Of a stretch of DNA of 64,000 nucleotides, positions 8,048 through 16,988 are shown in pieces (position 1 is the first letter of the stretch; every line of letters starts with the position of its first letter). The translations under genes and the position numbers were made by a program. The notes under the pieces are model-generated. The model worked only from the letters and a program-made list of their open reading frames with translations. It was not told where the DNA came from and made no database searches. The DNA is taken from positions 2,438,001 to 2,502,000 of the forward strand of contig NZ_CP050022.2 in the NCBI RefSeq assembly GCF_011602485.2, in the 5' to 3' direction. This DNA comes from Bradyrhizobium sp. 1(2017). GTDB lineage: Bacteria > Pseudomonadota > Alphaproteobacteria > Rhizobiales > Xanthobacteraceae.

Positions 8048-10240
8048 ATGCAGGTCACGCGGGATTTTTCGCATTACGTCCGGGCCGCGGGCGAAGGTCT
8101 CAGGCACATCGATCTCGCGGTCGAAGGCGTGCACTGCGCCGGATGCATGGCCAAGATCGAGCGCGGGCTGTCCGCCATTCCCGATGTCACCCTGGCGCGC
8201 GTGAACCTGACCGACCGCCGCGTCGCGCTGGAGTGGAAGGCGGGCACGCTCGACCCTTCCCGTTTCATCGATCGGCTCGAAGAGCTCGGCTACAAGGCCT
8301 ATCCGTTCGAGACCGAGAGCGCGGAAGTGGCGGAGGTCGCCGAGTCCCGCTTCCTGCTGCGCTGCCTCGGCGTCGCCGCGTTCGCCACCATGAACGTCAT
8401 GATGCTGTCGATCCCGGTGTGGTCGGGCAACGTCTCGGACATGCTGCCCGAGCAGCGCGATTTCTTCCACTGGCTGTCGGCGCTGATCGCGTTGCCGGCA
8501 GCGGCCTATGCCGGCCAGCCATTCTTCCGCTCGGCCTGGCGGGCGCTGTCGAACAGGACCACCAACATGGACGTGCCGATCTCGATCGGCGTGTGCCTTG
8601 CGCTGGGCATGTCCGTGGTCGAGACCATCCAGCACGCCGAGCACGCCTATTTCGACGCGGCGATCATGCTGCTGACGTTCCTGCTGGTCGGGCGTTTCCT
8701 CGACCAGAACATGCGGCGGCGGACCCGCGCGGTCGCCGGCAATCTGGCTGCCCTCAAGGCCGAGACGGCGGCCAAGTTCGTCGGCCCCGACGAAATCGCG
8801 CAGATGCCGGTGGCGGCGATCCATCCCGGCGACATCGTGCTGCTGCGCCCCGGCGAACGCTGCGCGGTCGACGGCACCGTGATCGAGGGGCGTTCCGAGA
8901 TCGACCAGAGCCTGATCACCGGCGAGACGCTCTATGTCACGGCCGAACAGGGTACGCCGGTCTATGCCGGCTCCATGAACATCTCCGGCGCGCTGCGGGT
9001 GCGGGTCTCGGCGGCCTCGGAGGCGACGCTGCTCGCCGAGATCACGCGACTGCTCGACAACGCGCTGCAGGCGCGTTCGCGCTACATGCGGCTCGCCGAC
9101 CGCGCCTCGAGGCTCTATGCGCCGGTGGTGCATGCGACCGCGCTGATCACCATCTTGGGCTGGGTCATCGCGGGCGTCGGCTGGCACGATGCGATCGTAA
9201 CAGGCGTCGCCGTCCTGATCATCACCTGTCCCTGCGCGCTTGGGCTGGCGATCCCGACGGTGCAGACGGTCGCCTCGGGCGCGATGTTCAAGGCGGGCGT
9301 GCTGCTCAATTCGGGCGATGCCATCGAGCGCCTTGCGGAAGCCGACCACGTCATTTTCGACAAGACAGGCACGCTGACGCTGCCCGACCTCGACGTGATG
9401 AATGCGGCCGATATTCCAGCCGAGATCTTCGAACTCGCCGGGCGCCTTGCGCTGTCGAGCCATCACCCCGTTGCCGCCGCGGTGGCACAGGCGGCCGGTG
9501 CCAAATCTCCCATCGTCGGTGCGGTCGAGGAGGCCGGGCAGGGCGTGCATGCAACCGTGGACGGGGCCGAGATCCGTCTCGGCCGGCCGTCGTTTTGCGG
9601 TGCGGAGGCGTTGGTCACCGACGTGACCCGCCTCGATCCAGAGGCCTCCATCGTGGCTTTCAGCAAGGGCAGCGAACGATTCATCCTGTCGGTGCGGCAG
9701 GGCCTGCGCCCGGATGCGCAAGCCGTGATCGCGGCGTTGAAGGCACGCAAGATCGGCATCGAGATCCTCTCCGGCGATCGCGAGCCCGCCGTGAAGGCGG
9801 CGGCCCATGCGCTCGGTATTCCTGAATGGCGCGCCGGCGTCACGCCGGCCGACAAGATCGCGCGGATCGAGGCGTTGAAGCGGCGCGGTGCAAAGGTGCT
9901 TATGATCGGCGATGGTATGAACGATGCGCCATCGCTGGCGGCCGCCCATGTCTCAATGTCGCCGATCTCGGCCGCGCATCTCAGCCAGGCAACGGCCGAT
10001 CTGGTTTTCCTGGGACGACCGCTCGCTCCCGTCGTCGCCGCCATCGATGCCGCGCGCCAAGCGTTGCATCTGATGCGGCAGAACCTCTGGCTTGCGATCG
10101 GCTACAACGTCCTCGCCGTACCGGTTGCGATCAGCGGCGTCGTGACGCCCCTGATCGCTGCGGCCGCCATGAGCGGATCGTCAATCCTGGTGATGCTCAA
10201 TTCGCTGCGCGCGCGCAGCGCCTCGCGGGAGATCGCGTGA
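8048..10240 (+). CDS. fixI: Copper-transporting P1B-type ATPase (FixI/CcoI)
   Basis: A 730-residue copper pump that supplies copper for the CuB centre of the cbb3 oxidase. An N-terminal heavy-metal-associated domain carries C30-A-G-C33 (GVHCAGCM). The membrane region includes the ion-binding C-P-C motif near residues 394-396 (ITCPCALGLAIPT). The cytoplasmic part has the phosphorylation motif DKTGTLT near residue 438, an HP motif (LSSHHPVAAAV) and GDGMNDAPSL. ATG 8048 starts the protein at MQVTRDFSHYV; the frame is open further upstream but overlaps fixH. Its stop overlaps the fixS start, indicating coupled translation. Confidence 0.96.
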   Translation: MQVTRDFSHYVRAAGEGLRHIDLAVEGVHCAGCMAKIERGLSAIPDVTLARVNLTDRRVALEWKAGTLDPSRFIDRLEELGYKAYPFETESAEVAEVAESRFLLRCLGVAAFATMNVMMLSIPVWSGNVSDMLPEQRDFFHWLSALIALPAAAYAGQPFFRSAWRALSNRTTNMDVPISIGVCLALGMSVVETIQHAEHAYFDAAIMLLTFLLVGRFLDQNMRRRTRAVAGNLAALKAETAAKFVGPDEIAQMPVAAIHPGDIVLLRPGERCAVDGTVIEGRSEIDQSLITGETLYVTAEQGTPVYAGSMNISGALRVRVSAASEATLLAEITRLLDNALQARSRYMRLADRASRLYAPVVHATALITILGWVIAGVGWHDAIVTGVAVLIITCPCALGLAIPTVQTVASGAMFKAGVLLNSGDAIERLAEADHVIFDKTGTLTLPDLDVMNAADIPAEIFELAGRLALSSHHPVAAAVAQAAGAKSPIVGAVEEAGQGVHATVDGAEIRLGRPSFCGAEALVTDVTRLDPEASIVAFSKGSERFILSVRQGLRPDAQAVIAALKARKIGIEILSGDREPAVKAAAHALGIPEWRAGVTPADKIARIEALKRRGAKVLMIGDGMNDAPSLAAAHVSMSPISAAHLSQATADLVFLGRPLAPVVAAIDAARQALHLMRQNLWLAIGYNVLAVPVAISGVVTPLIAAAAMSGSSILVMLNSLRARSASREIA

Positions 10241-10407
10241 TGGAGATTCTCGTCATCCTGGTCCCGCTGGCGCTGATGCTCGGCGGTGCCGGCCTCGTCG
10301 CCTTCCTTTGGTCGCTCAAGAGCGGCCAGTATGACGACCTTGAGGGCGCCGCCTGGCGCGCCATTGCCGACGACGAGCCGCCGCAGGAGGCGCCGGCCAA
10401 GCGCTAG
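10240..10407 (+). CDS. fixS: cbb3 oxidase maturation protein FixS/CcoS
   Basis: A 55-residue protein with one N-terminal membrane helix (residues ~3-25, ILVILVPLALMLGGAGLVAFLWSL) followed by the family motif SGQYDDLEGAAWRAI. CcoS is required for cofactor insertion into the cbb3 oxidase. The ATG at 10240 shares one base with the fixI stop (TGATG). The 3' end overlaps the stop of the convergent MFS gene by four bases, sharing a palindromic CTAG. Confidence 0.92.
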   Translation: MEILVILVPLALMLGGAGLVAFLWSLKSGQYDDLEGAAWRAIADDEPPQEAPAKR

Positions 10408-11606
10408 CGCTTCAAGTCGATCGTGAGCAGGGCCGCGGCGGCGAGGGCTGAACTCACGCCAGCCACGCATGCCTGCCAGCCGAAGGCGTCGAACAGCCGA
10501 CCCAGCACTGCCGTGCCGACGAGGCCACCGCAGAAATAGCAGGCGAGATAGGTGCCGCTGGCGATGCCGCGGTTGTCGGTGGCCGCCTGTCCGACGAAGC
10601 CGGTGGCGGTCGCTTGCGCGAAGAAGGTGCCGATTCCGACCAGAACCATCCCCGAGAGCACCGCGCCCAGATGCGGCGCCAGCATCAACGGCAAGCCCAA
10701 TCCGGCGACGGCGAGTGAGCCCCAGATCGTCGGCCGTGGTCCGAGCTGCGCTGCGACCCTGCCCGCCAGCAAAGTCGTGACCACCGAGGGCAGGAAGACG
10801 ACATAGACGAAGCCCAGCCCCATCATGCCGAGCGATAACGGCGGCCGCACCAGGACGAAATTGACGAACGTGAAGGTGCCGATGAAGGCGAACAGGATGC
10901 AGAAGCCGATGCCGTAGGCGGCGCGTAACCGCCGATCGCGCCAATGGGTGAACATCGCGGCGAGCGGCGATGCCGTGCCAGCCGTCACTTGCATCGGCTG
11001 GACGTGCTTGATGGTGAAATAGACCAGCGCCGCGCCGGCGAGATTGAGCGCGGCGAAAACGTAGAAATTCCAGGCAAGGCCCAGGCCGTCCGCCACGGCC
11101 GCCGAAATCAGCCGCCCAAAGAGATTGCTGGCGACGTTCCCAGTGATGTAGGCGGCGAACGCGCCGCCGGCGTCCATCGCGCTGCATTGTTCGCCGAGAT
11201 AGGCCAGCGTCAGTGCGAAGGCCGAGGCCATGCAGAGACCCTGCGCCACCCGCAATGTCGTGAAGATCGCAAGATTGGGGGCGGTCGCCAGCAGGCTCGT
11301 GGGGATCGCCAGAAGCAGGAGGCTGAACAGGATGCCGGTCCGGCGGTCGATATGGGGGCTCAGAAAGCCGACGACGAGGCCGGCGACGGCCATGCCGAAA
11401 GTGCTGGCATTGACGGCGAAGCCCATCGCGGCCGGCGTGACGTCGTAATGGCGTGTCAGCGAGGGCAGGATGGCCTGGGTCGCGAACAGGTCGACGACGG
11501 TCAGGAATGCGGTGAGGCCGATCACGAGCGAGCGCAGCGCGCCGCCCGGGGAATGCGCTTCCGTCGTCATCGCGATCGGCTTGATGGGCGCGGAGAGATC
11601 GGTCAT
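10404..11606 (-). CDS. MFS transporter
   Basis: A 400-residue major-facilitator protein with about 12 hydrophobic helices, starting MTDLSAPIKPIAM. The MFS loop-2 signature appears as GFLSPHIDRRTGI near residue 85, and the long central loop is around KHVQPMQVTAGTASPLAAMFTHWRDRRLR. The overall look is of the drug/sugar efflux type (YnfM-like). The start is ATG at 11606; the frame stays open upstream but runs into a palindromic repeat and the cupin gene. It is convergent with fixS and transcribed away from the cupin gene's 3' end. Substrate cannot be inferred. Confidence 0.85.
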   Translation of the reverse strand: MTDLSAPIKPIAMTTEAHSPGGALRSLVIGLTAFLTVVDLFATQAILPSLTRHYDVTPAAMGFAVNASTFGMAVAGLVVGFLSPHIDRRTGILFSLLLLAIPTSLLATAPNLAIFTTLRVAQGLCMASAFALTLAYLGEQCSAMDAGGAFAAYITGNVASNLFGRLISAAVADGLGLAWNFYVFAALNLAGAALVYFTIKHVQPMQVTAGTASPLAAMFTHWRDRRLRAAYGIGFCILFAFIGTFTFVNFVLVRPPLSLGMMGLGFVYVVFLPSVVTTLLAGRVAAQLGPRPTIWGSLAVAGLGLPLMLAPHLGAVLSGMVLVGIGTFFAQATATGFVGQAATDNRGIASGTYLACYFCGGLVGTAVLGRLFDAFGWQACVAGVSSALAAAALLTIDLKR

Positions 11607-11628
11607 GGCACGCCTTTTCCGTTGATCT

Positions 11629-11730
11629 GTCATTCCGGGCTGGCGCGAACGGGACCGCAAAGCGGCCCGGAGCACCAGACCCGGAATCTCGAGATTCCGG
11701 GTTCGATGCTGCGCATCGCCCCGGAATGAC
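11629..11730. repeat. Palindromic intergenic repeat (CATTCCGG type)
   Basis: The element opens GTCATTCCGG and closes CCGGAATGAC, with a second internal inverted pair CCGGAATCTC/GAGATTCCGG near 11681-11700. It could fold into a branched hairpin. Repeats of this look are scattered in Bradyrhizobium and Rhodopseudomonas intergenic regions. It sits between the MFS gene and the 3' end of the cupin gene. Confidence 0.7.
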
Positions 11731-11749
11731 GGGACTGGAAATGCTCTCG

Positions 11750-12232
11750 CTACATATTGTGGTCGTTCGGGTCCTTGCGGACGTCGCCGACATAGAGAAT
11801 GACGGTCTCCTTGCCGAAATTCTTCCACCAATGCGAGGTGCCGAACACTTCGGGGCGGATGTCGCCGGCCTTGTGCACGATCGGATCGATGCAGTTGGAG
11901 GCGTATTCGACGATCTCGCCCTGCTGCACGAAGATCAGGGCGGGGCGGTCGTCGTGGCTGTGCCAAGGCACGATGCCGCCGGGCGCGATGGTCAGCTTGC
12001 GGAAGCGCAGCTCGCGGCCCTCGATACGCGACGGCTGCTTGCCGAGATCGATCGCGCCGAGTGTGACGTCGGTGACGCCGACCGGCTTGTGGTCGACCAT
12101 CTGCTGCGCGTTCGGCTTGATCTTGTTCGCAGGGCATTCGCCGGCGGTGACCGGTTGCGCCGAAAGCGCCAGGGCGCCGAGGATCGCAAGGCCCGGCCAG
12201 ACCGCGCGCGATGATGTGCGATGCTTGGGCAT
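11750..12232 (-). CDS. Secreted cupin-domain protein
   Basis: A 160-residue protein with an N-terminal signal peptide (AVWPGLAILGALALSAQPVTAG) followed by one cupin barrel. The first cupin motif appears as GGIVPWHSHDDRPALIFVQQGEI and the second as HKAGDIRPEVFGTSHWWKNFGKE, giving candidate metal ligands H, H and E. ATG 12232 is chosen because AGGAG precedes it; an earlier in-frame ATG at 12256 has no such site. It is divergent from a small secreted-protein gene. Periplasmic cupins may bind or convert small molecules, but no substrate can be named. Confidence 0.78.
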   Translation of the reverse strand: MPKHRTSSRAVWPGLAILGALALSAQPVTAGECPANKIKPNAQQMVDHKPVGVTDVTLGAIDLGKQPSRIEGRELRFRKLTIAPGGIVPWHSHDDRPALIFVQQGEIVEYASNCIDPIVHKAGDIRPEVFGTSHWWKNFGKETVILYVGDVRKDPNDHNM

Positions 12233-12331
12233 GGAAGTCTCCTGTGTTGGCCGCAACCGCGATGGTCGCCGGCTGTGGCAGGACTGTCTTCGAGACGCCG
12301 CCCGTCCTGAAATGCCCTTTCGCTCTCGATG

Positions 12332-12369
12332 CGATAGCCCGGCTCTATGCCGATAGGCGGCGGCTATCG
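12332..12369. promoter_or_regulatory. Inverted repeat in the cupin / small-protein divergent region
   Basis: CGATAGCC (12332-12339) is matched by GGCTATCG (12362-12369), about 100 bp before the small secreted-protein start. It could be a regulator site, but no family consensus was recognised. Confidence 0.3.
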
Positions 12370-12468
12370 AACCGATCGTGGATCGGCATTTCCGCTTGCG
12401 CGGCTTCCGCCGTTCGATGGCGGAGCGCCCGATTGGCGGGCGTTCACGTCAATCCGGAGGAGCATCTC

Positions 12469-12753
12469 ATGACGAAACTGTCCAAAACCCTGGTCGTCAC
12501 CGCCGCGTTCGCGGTCATCGCCACCTCGGCCTTCTCGCAGGCGAGCTGGGATTTCAAGGCCGGCATGGCCTATGTCTATGGCGGGCCCGGCAAGATGTCG
12601 GCCATGGCGATGGCCCCGGCCGAAAGGAACCACGACGCCATGATGAAGAACGCCAAGAGGGTGCCCGACAACACCGTCTTCTTCTTGGACAAGGGCACGC
12701 TGTACTCCACGTCGGGGCGGCTCGATCCCACCGGCAATTTCTACCTGAACTGA
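12469..12753 (+). CDS. Small secreted protein of unknown function
   Basis: A 94-residue protein with a clean N-terminal signal peptide (MTKLSKTLVVTAAFAVIATSAFSQA, cleavage likely after FSQA). The mature ~70 residues contain KAGMAYVYGGPGKMSAMAMAPAERNHDAMMKNAKRV and a DNTVFFLDKGTLYSTSGRLD segment. I recognise no named domain. A strong GGAGGA ribosome-binding site at 12456-12461 fixes the start at 12469, and a 9-bp hairpin follows the stop, so this is a real, probably monocistronic gene. It is divergent from the secreted cupin gene. Confidence 0.72.
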   Translation: MTKLSKTLVVTAAFAVIATSAFSQASWDFKAGMAYVYGGPGKMSAMAMAPAERNHDAMMKNAKRVPDNTVFFLDKGTLYSTSGRLDPTGNFYLN

Positions 12754-12769
12754 ACTGGTCCTCGCGCAA

Positions 12770-12791
12770 CGGCCGCCCTTGCGGGCGGCCG
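12770..12791 (+). terminator. Hairpin after the small secreted-protein gene
   Basis: Nine-base arms CGGCCGCCC and GGGCGGCCG around a four-base loop begin 17 bases after the stop. No T-run follows. Confidence 0.6.
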
Positions 12792-12834
12792 GACCACGAA
12801 ACTAGTATCCGTCCCCTGACCGCCGGAGCAGAAG

Positions 12835-13551
12835 ATGACGTCTCTCTCGCCTGCCGACGCCGAACAGCTCAGGCTTGCCTTCCAGCGCTGCCGCGACATG
12901 GATGGTACGCTGAACGAACAGCTCCGCGCCTATGCCGACGCCAGCCGCGAGTTCTTCCCCGCCTATGGCGAGGCGGTCGATCGCCTGGTGGCGAGGCTCA
13001 ACGGCAACGGCGGTGGTGAGACCGCACCGCTTCCAGACGATCCCATGCCGCCGTTCATGCTGCCGGATGAAAATGGAGCTCTTGTCACGCTGTCCGCGTT
13101 GCTGGAGCACGGCCCCGTCGCGGTGATGTTCTTTCGCGGACACTGGTGTCCCTATTGCCGGCTCAATGTCCGCGCCGTGGTCCAGGCGCGGGGTCGTATC
13201 GAGGCGATGGGCGCGCGGATCGTCGCGATCATGCCGGAGACGCAAGGATATACTCGTCAGCTCAAGGCTGACTCCGGTGCGCCATTTCCGATCCTGACCG
13301 ATCTCGACAATGGCTATGCGCTCTCGCTCAATCTCGCGATCTGGCTGGACACCGAGATCCAGCACCTGTTGTCTCATCAGGATATGGCGAAATACCACGG
13401 CAATGACGGGTGGATGCTGCCGATACCCGCCGTGTTCGTGGTCGGACGCGACGGCATCGTGAAGGCCCGCTTCGTCGACCCCGATTTCCGCAAGCGTATG
13501 GAGATCGACGATCTGCTTGCGGCGTTGGAAAGTGCGGGCAGGGAGAATTGA
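12835..13551 (+). CDS. AhpC/TSA-like peroxiredoxin family protein
   Basis: A 238-residue thioredoxin-fold protein. Residues ~1-60 form an N-terminal helical extension. The redox core starts at DPMPPFMLPDENGALVTLSALLEHGPVAVMFFRGHWCPYC, with C105 as probable peroxidatic cysteine and C108 making a CxxC pair. The rest of the fold includes PFPILTDLDNGYALSLNLA and IPAVFVVGRDGIVKARFVDPDF. These peroxiredoxin-like proteins reduce hydroperoxides or disulfides in the cytoplasm. No signal peptide is seen. It lies between a terminator and the 3' end of a convergent LysR gene, so it is probably transcribed alone. Confidence 0.85.
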   Translation: MTSLSPADAEQLRLAFQRCRDMDGTLNEQLRAYADASREFFPAYGEAVDRLVARLNGNGGGETAPLPDDPMPPFMLPDENGALVTLSALLEHGPVAVMFFRGHWCPYCRLNVRAVVQARGRIEAMGARIVAIMPETQGYTRQLKADSGAPFPILTDLDNGYALSLNLAIWLDTEIQHLLSHQDMAKYHGNDGWMLPIPAVFVVGRDGIVKARFVDPDFRKRMEIDDLLAALESAGREN

Positions 13552-13590
13552 CCGTCCGAGATGCAGGAGGGAAAGGGAAGAGCGCCTGCA

Positions 13591-14478
13591 CTAGCCCGCA
13601 ATCTCTCGCCAGTCCGCGCCGCGCAGCATGCGCATCACGGCATTGCCCACCGCCGTGCGTTGCCGGCCGGCCACCCCGTAAAGATTGACCGTGCGGCGGG
13701 CGTCCAGACCCGTGACCGCGGCGCGTGTCAGCCGCTCCGGCACGTGCGAGGTGTGCGGCACCATGGCGATGCCCATGTCGGCTTCGACCAGCTCGATCAG
13801 ATCGCGCTCGTTCGAGACCTCGTGGCCATGCTCGATATCGATTCCGTGCTCGCGCAGGCTCGCAGAGATTCGGCCGGAATGCTCGCAGAAAGCCCGGCTG
13901 AGAAGCTGCTCCGATCGCAGATCGTCCAGCTCGATCGAGCTGCGGCCGGCGAGCCGATGTCCGTCGCCGACGACGAGCTCGAAGCTCTCGGTGAACAGCG
14001 GCCACACGTCGAGCCGCTCCCAGGCCTCGTCGATCTCCGCGGCGATCCCGAGCTCGGCCTCGCCCTTCTTTAGGAATTCGGCGACCTCGCGGCTGGAGCC
14101 GCGCAGGAAACGGAATTCAAGCCGGTTGAATTGCCGCTTGATCTGGTCGAGATGTGAGATCAGCAGCGCAAGGTCGATGGAATGCGTCAGTGCGATGCGC
14201 AGCGCGCCGATCTCGCCGCTTTTGAACGAGGAGGCGAGCGAGCGCGCGCCGGCGGCCGCATCATAGCATTGCTTCAGGAGCGGATGCATGCGCTGGCCGA
14301 GCTCGGTCAGCTGCGCAGCCGGTCGCTCGCGACGAAACAGGTCGCCGCCAAGCTCGGCCTCGAGCTGCTTGATCGCGCGCGTCAGCGAGGGCTGCGTGAC
14401 GTTGCATTCCTCGGCGGCGCGCGTGAAATTCAAGAGCTGCGCCACCGCGAGGAAATAGCGGACCTGATGCATTTCCAT
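13591..14478 (-). CDS. LysR-family transcriptional regulator
   Basis: A 295-residue regulator with a standard LysR layout: N-terminal winged helix-turn-helix (residues 1-60, MEMHQVRYFLAVAQLLNFTRAAEECNVTQPSLTRAIKQLEAELGGDLFRR) and a periplasmic-binding-like effector domain (about 90-290). The start is ATG 14478 or the next ATG six bases on. It is divergent from a patatin gene with a 202-bp gap, the usual arrangement when a LysR protein controls its neighbour. The effector is unknown. Confidence 0.9.
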   Translation of the reverse strand: MEMHQVRYFLAVAQLLNFTRAAEECNVTQPSLTRAIKQLEAELGGDLFRRERPAAQLTELGQRMHPLLKQCYDAAAGARSLASSFKSGEIGALRIALTHSIDLALLISHLDQIKRQFNRLEFRFLRGSSREVAEFLKKGEAELGIAAEIDEAWERLDVWPLFTESFELVVGDGHRLAGRSSIELDDLRSEQLLSRAFCEHSGRISASLREHGIDIEHGHEVSNERDLIELVEADMGIAMVPHTSHVPERLTRAAVTGLDARRTVNLYGVAGRQRTAVGNAVMRMLRGADWREIAG

Positions 14479-14680
14479 GGATCGGCTCCCCAGCAGGATC
14501 GACCGGAAATCTAGCCGATCGGAACCGGGAATGACATACCGGCGGCGATAGCGGGCGCCTATGGATTTGGAAGCCAACCGGCATTCCAAAAGGTCCTGCG
14601 ATCTCCTAAAATTATGGTGCGTAACAAGACCGCGGCGTCCAACGAATATTCGATCGGTGCGGGCTCACCAGGAGCGAACC

Positions 14681-15817
14681 ATGAATGGTATGCAGGGAAA
14701 ACTTGCGGATATCCCGGGTCAGGTCGTGCTGGTGCTGCAAGGTGGCGGCGCGCTCGGGTCCTACCAGGCTGGGGTGTACCAGGCGCTGCACGAGGCCGGC
14801 ATCGAGCCCGACTGGATCATCGGCACGTCGATCGGCGCCATCAATGCAAGCCTGATTGCCGGCAACGCGCCCGAGCACCGGCTGGCGCGCCTGCGGGAAT
14901 TTTGGAAGCGGATGGAGCAGCAACCGGTCTGGGACTGGCGCTCCGCATTTCCCGGCTTCAACGAGAAGCTGGCCTATTGGTCGACCGTGACCCACGGCAT
15001 TCCCGGTTTCTTCCGGCCCAACCCGCTGGCGCATGCCGGGGATTCCTATCCGCTCGGCGCCGATCATGCGGGCTTTTATTCGACCGCGCCGCTGGAGAAG
15101 ACGCTGGGCGAACTCGTCGATTTCGATCTCGCCAATCGCTGCGCGCCGCGCCTGACGGTCGGCGCGGCTCATGTCGGCACCAGCGAAATGCGCTATTTCG
15201 ACAGCCGGGACGGCGAACTGACGGTGAAGCATGTGATGGCGTCGGGCGCACTGCCGCCGGCCTTTCCGGCGGTGCGCATCGACGGCGAGCTCTATTGGGA
15301 CGGCGGCATCCTGTCGAACACGCCGACCGAGGCCGTGTTCGACGATAATCCGCGGAGAAATTCGCTGATTTTCTCCGTGCATCTGTGGAATCCCGTGGGG
15401 CCTGAGCCGACGACGATGGCGGAGGTGCTGAACCGGCACAAAGATGTGCAATATTCCAGCCGCATCGCCAGCCAGATCGAGCGACAACAGCAGGCCCATC
15501 GCCTGCGCCATGTCATCAACGAACTCGCGGCGCGGCTTCCTGAAGACGAGCGCAACGATCCCGCGGTGATGGAGCTGATGAGCTATGGCTGTCCGACCCG
15601 CATGCATGTGGTGCGGCTGCTGGCGCCGCAGCTCGAGCGCGAGACCCATACCAAGGATATCGACTTCAGTCCGTCAGGCATCACGCGGCGATGGCACGCC
15701 GGCTATGCCCATACGAAGTCGGTGCTGGCGCGCAAGCCCTGGATCGGCGAATTCGATCCGCTCGCCGGCGTCGTGTTGCACGAGCATATGGACGAGATGC
15801 CGATGGCGGCGGAGTGA
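14681..15817 (+). CDS. Patatin-like phospholipase
   Basis: A 378-residue protein with a patatin domain. The oxyanion loop GGGALGSYQAGV spans residues 21-32, the nucleophile elbow is G48-T-S50-I-G, and the catalytic aspartate is in YWDGGILSN (about D207), giving the Ser-Asp dyad of lipid acyl hydrolases. The C-terminal third (from about 245) is the DUF3734-like extension seen in many proteobacterial patatins, ending EHMDEMPMAAE. ATG 14681 has an AGGAG site at 14670-14674. A LysR gene lies divergently upstream and may control it. No signal peptide, so it is probably cytoplasmic or membrane-associated. Confidence 0.9.
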   Translation: MNGMQGKLADIPGQVVLVLQGGGALGSYQAGVYQALHEAGIEPDWIIGTSIGAINASLIAGNAPEHRLARLREFWKRMEQQPVWDWRSAFPGFNEKLAYWSTVTHGIPGFFRPNPLAHAGDSYPLGADHAGFYSTAPLEKTLGELVDFDLANRCAPRLTVGAAHVGTSEMRYFDSRDGELTVKHVMASGALPPAFPAVRIDGELYWDGGILSNTPTEAVFDDNPRRNSLIFSVHLWNPVGPEPTTMAEVLNRHKDVQYSSRIASQIERQQQAHRLRHVINELAARLPEDERNDPAVMELMSYGCPTRMHVVRLLAPQLERETHTKDIDFSPSGITRRWHAGYAHTKSVLARKPWIGEFDPLAGVVLHEHMDEMPMAAE

Positions 15818-15898
15818 GGCCGCAGGCCACCGTTCGCTTCATCGAATTGCCATAGGCCTTGCGGATCGTTGCTGGTCCGCAGCTGAAAGGCCCTGCAA

Positions 15899-16849
15899 AT
15901 GGTGTCCGTGAACGATCTTGAATCCGCTCTCGACCATGTCCGTGCGGATGCGGCGGGACCGGTCCCGGGCGTGTTCGGTCCGGCCTCGATAACCTGGCGG
16001 ATCGACCGCGAGGCCGTGATCTTCCTGGGCGCCGGCCGTGCGCTGTTGCTGCAACTGGCGCATCCTTGGGTCGCGGCCGCGATCGCAGAGCATTCGCGGA
16101 CCCTTGCCGATCCGATCGGCCGCTTCCATCGCACCTTCGACATCGTCTTTGCGATGGTGTTCGGCTCGCTCGATCGCGCGCTGCTGTCGTCCCGGCAATT
16201 GCATCGGCGCCACGGTATGATCGTCGGCGAGATGCCCGAGACCATCGGGCCGTTTGCGGCAGGCTCGCGCTACTGCGCCAATGACATTCCCTCGCTGTGC
16301 TGGGTTCATGCGACGCTGGTCGAGACGGCGCTGATCGCGCATGATCTGGTGCTGCCACCACTCTCTGCCGAGGAGCGCGAGCGCTACTGGACCGAGAGCC
16401 GGCTGCACGGTGCTTTGTTCGGCTTGACGGGGGATGACCTGCCCTCGGACTGGTCCGGGTTCGCAGCCTACAATGCGGCGATGGCGCAGTCGGAAACGCT
16501 GACCGTCAGCCCGGCGGCGCGCGAGATCGCCGCACAGATTTTCAGCGGCGCGCGCCCCTGGCTGCGGCCGCCGCGATGGTATCGCGCATTGACGGCAAGC
16601 CTGTTGCCGGAACGATTGCGCGCCGGTTTTGGATTTGAGCTCGACGAGCGCGACATCAGGGCCGCCGATAGAGCGCTGCGATGGATCCGGCGCGTCTATC
16701 CGAGATTGCCCGACCGGCTGCGCTATGCCGGTCCGTACCAGGAAGCCCAGGCGCGATTGCGCGGCGAGCCGCAGCCTGATTGGATGACCCGCTGCCTGAA
16801 CAGGGCGTGGATCGGGCGGCCGCAGATGGATGTGCGCGGGAAAGGGTGA
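15899..16849 (+). CDS. DUF2236 / MpaB-family oxygenase-like protein
   Basis: A 316-residue protein matching the DUF2236 (MpaB-like) family. Family hallmarks include the glycine-rich GPASITWRIDREAVIFLGAGRALLLQLAHPWVAAAIAEHS at residues ~22-62, FHRTFDIVFAMVFG, and the conserved LCWVHATLVETALIAHDLV. Related proteins bind haem b and oxidise substrates such as latex clearing or mycophenolate intermediates; whether this one binds haem cannot be read from sequence, though several histidines are well placed. It lies 81 bp after the patatin gene in the same direction, with GAAAGG as a weak ribosome-binding site. It is followed by an interspersed repeat. Confidence 0.8.
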   Translation: MVSVNDLESALDHVRADAAGPVPGVFGPASITWRIDREAVIFLGAGRALLLQLAHPWVAAAIAEHSRTLADPIGRFHRTFDIVFAMVFGSLDRALLSSRQLHRRHGMIVGEMPETIGPFAAGSRYCANDIPSLCWVHATLVETALIAHDLVLPPLSAEERERYWTESRLHGALFGLTGDDLPSDWSGFAAYNAAMAQSETLTVSPAAREIAAQIFSGARPWLRPPRWYRALTASLLPERLRAGFGFELDERDIRAADRALRWIRRVYPRLPDRLRYAGPYQEAQARLRGEPQPDWMTRCLNRAWIGRPQMDVRGKG

Positions 16850-16874
16850 AGTCCTCGGCCGCCGCCGAACCCAC

Positions 16875-16960
16875 CGTCATTCCGAGCGTAGCGAAGCAAT
16901 CCAGGATCCCTCCGCAGAAGCCGTCTGGATTGCTTCGTCGCTTCGCTCCTCGCAATGACG
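16875..16960. repeat. Interspersed palindromic repeat (GAAGCAATCC type), copy 1
   Basis: It opens CGTCATTCCGAGCG and closes CGCAATGACG, with inner inverted segments GAAGCAATCCAG and CTGGATTGCTTC. A second member of this family lies at 26397-26482. Non-coding; lies between the 3' ends of a DUF2236 gene and a glgA-like gene. Confidence 0.78.
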
Positions 16961-16988
16961 AGTGTGAGGAAGCGCCTCGTGCGCTTTC

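Noticed and set aside
7925..9949. 674-codon frame antisense to fixI
   Set aside because: Same shadow effect; no start signal and fixI is fully supported.
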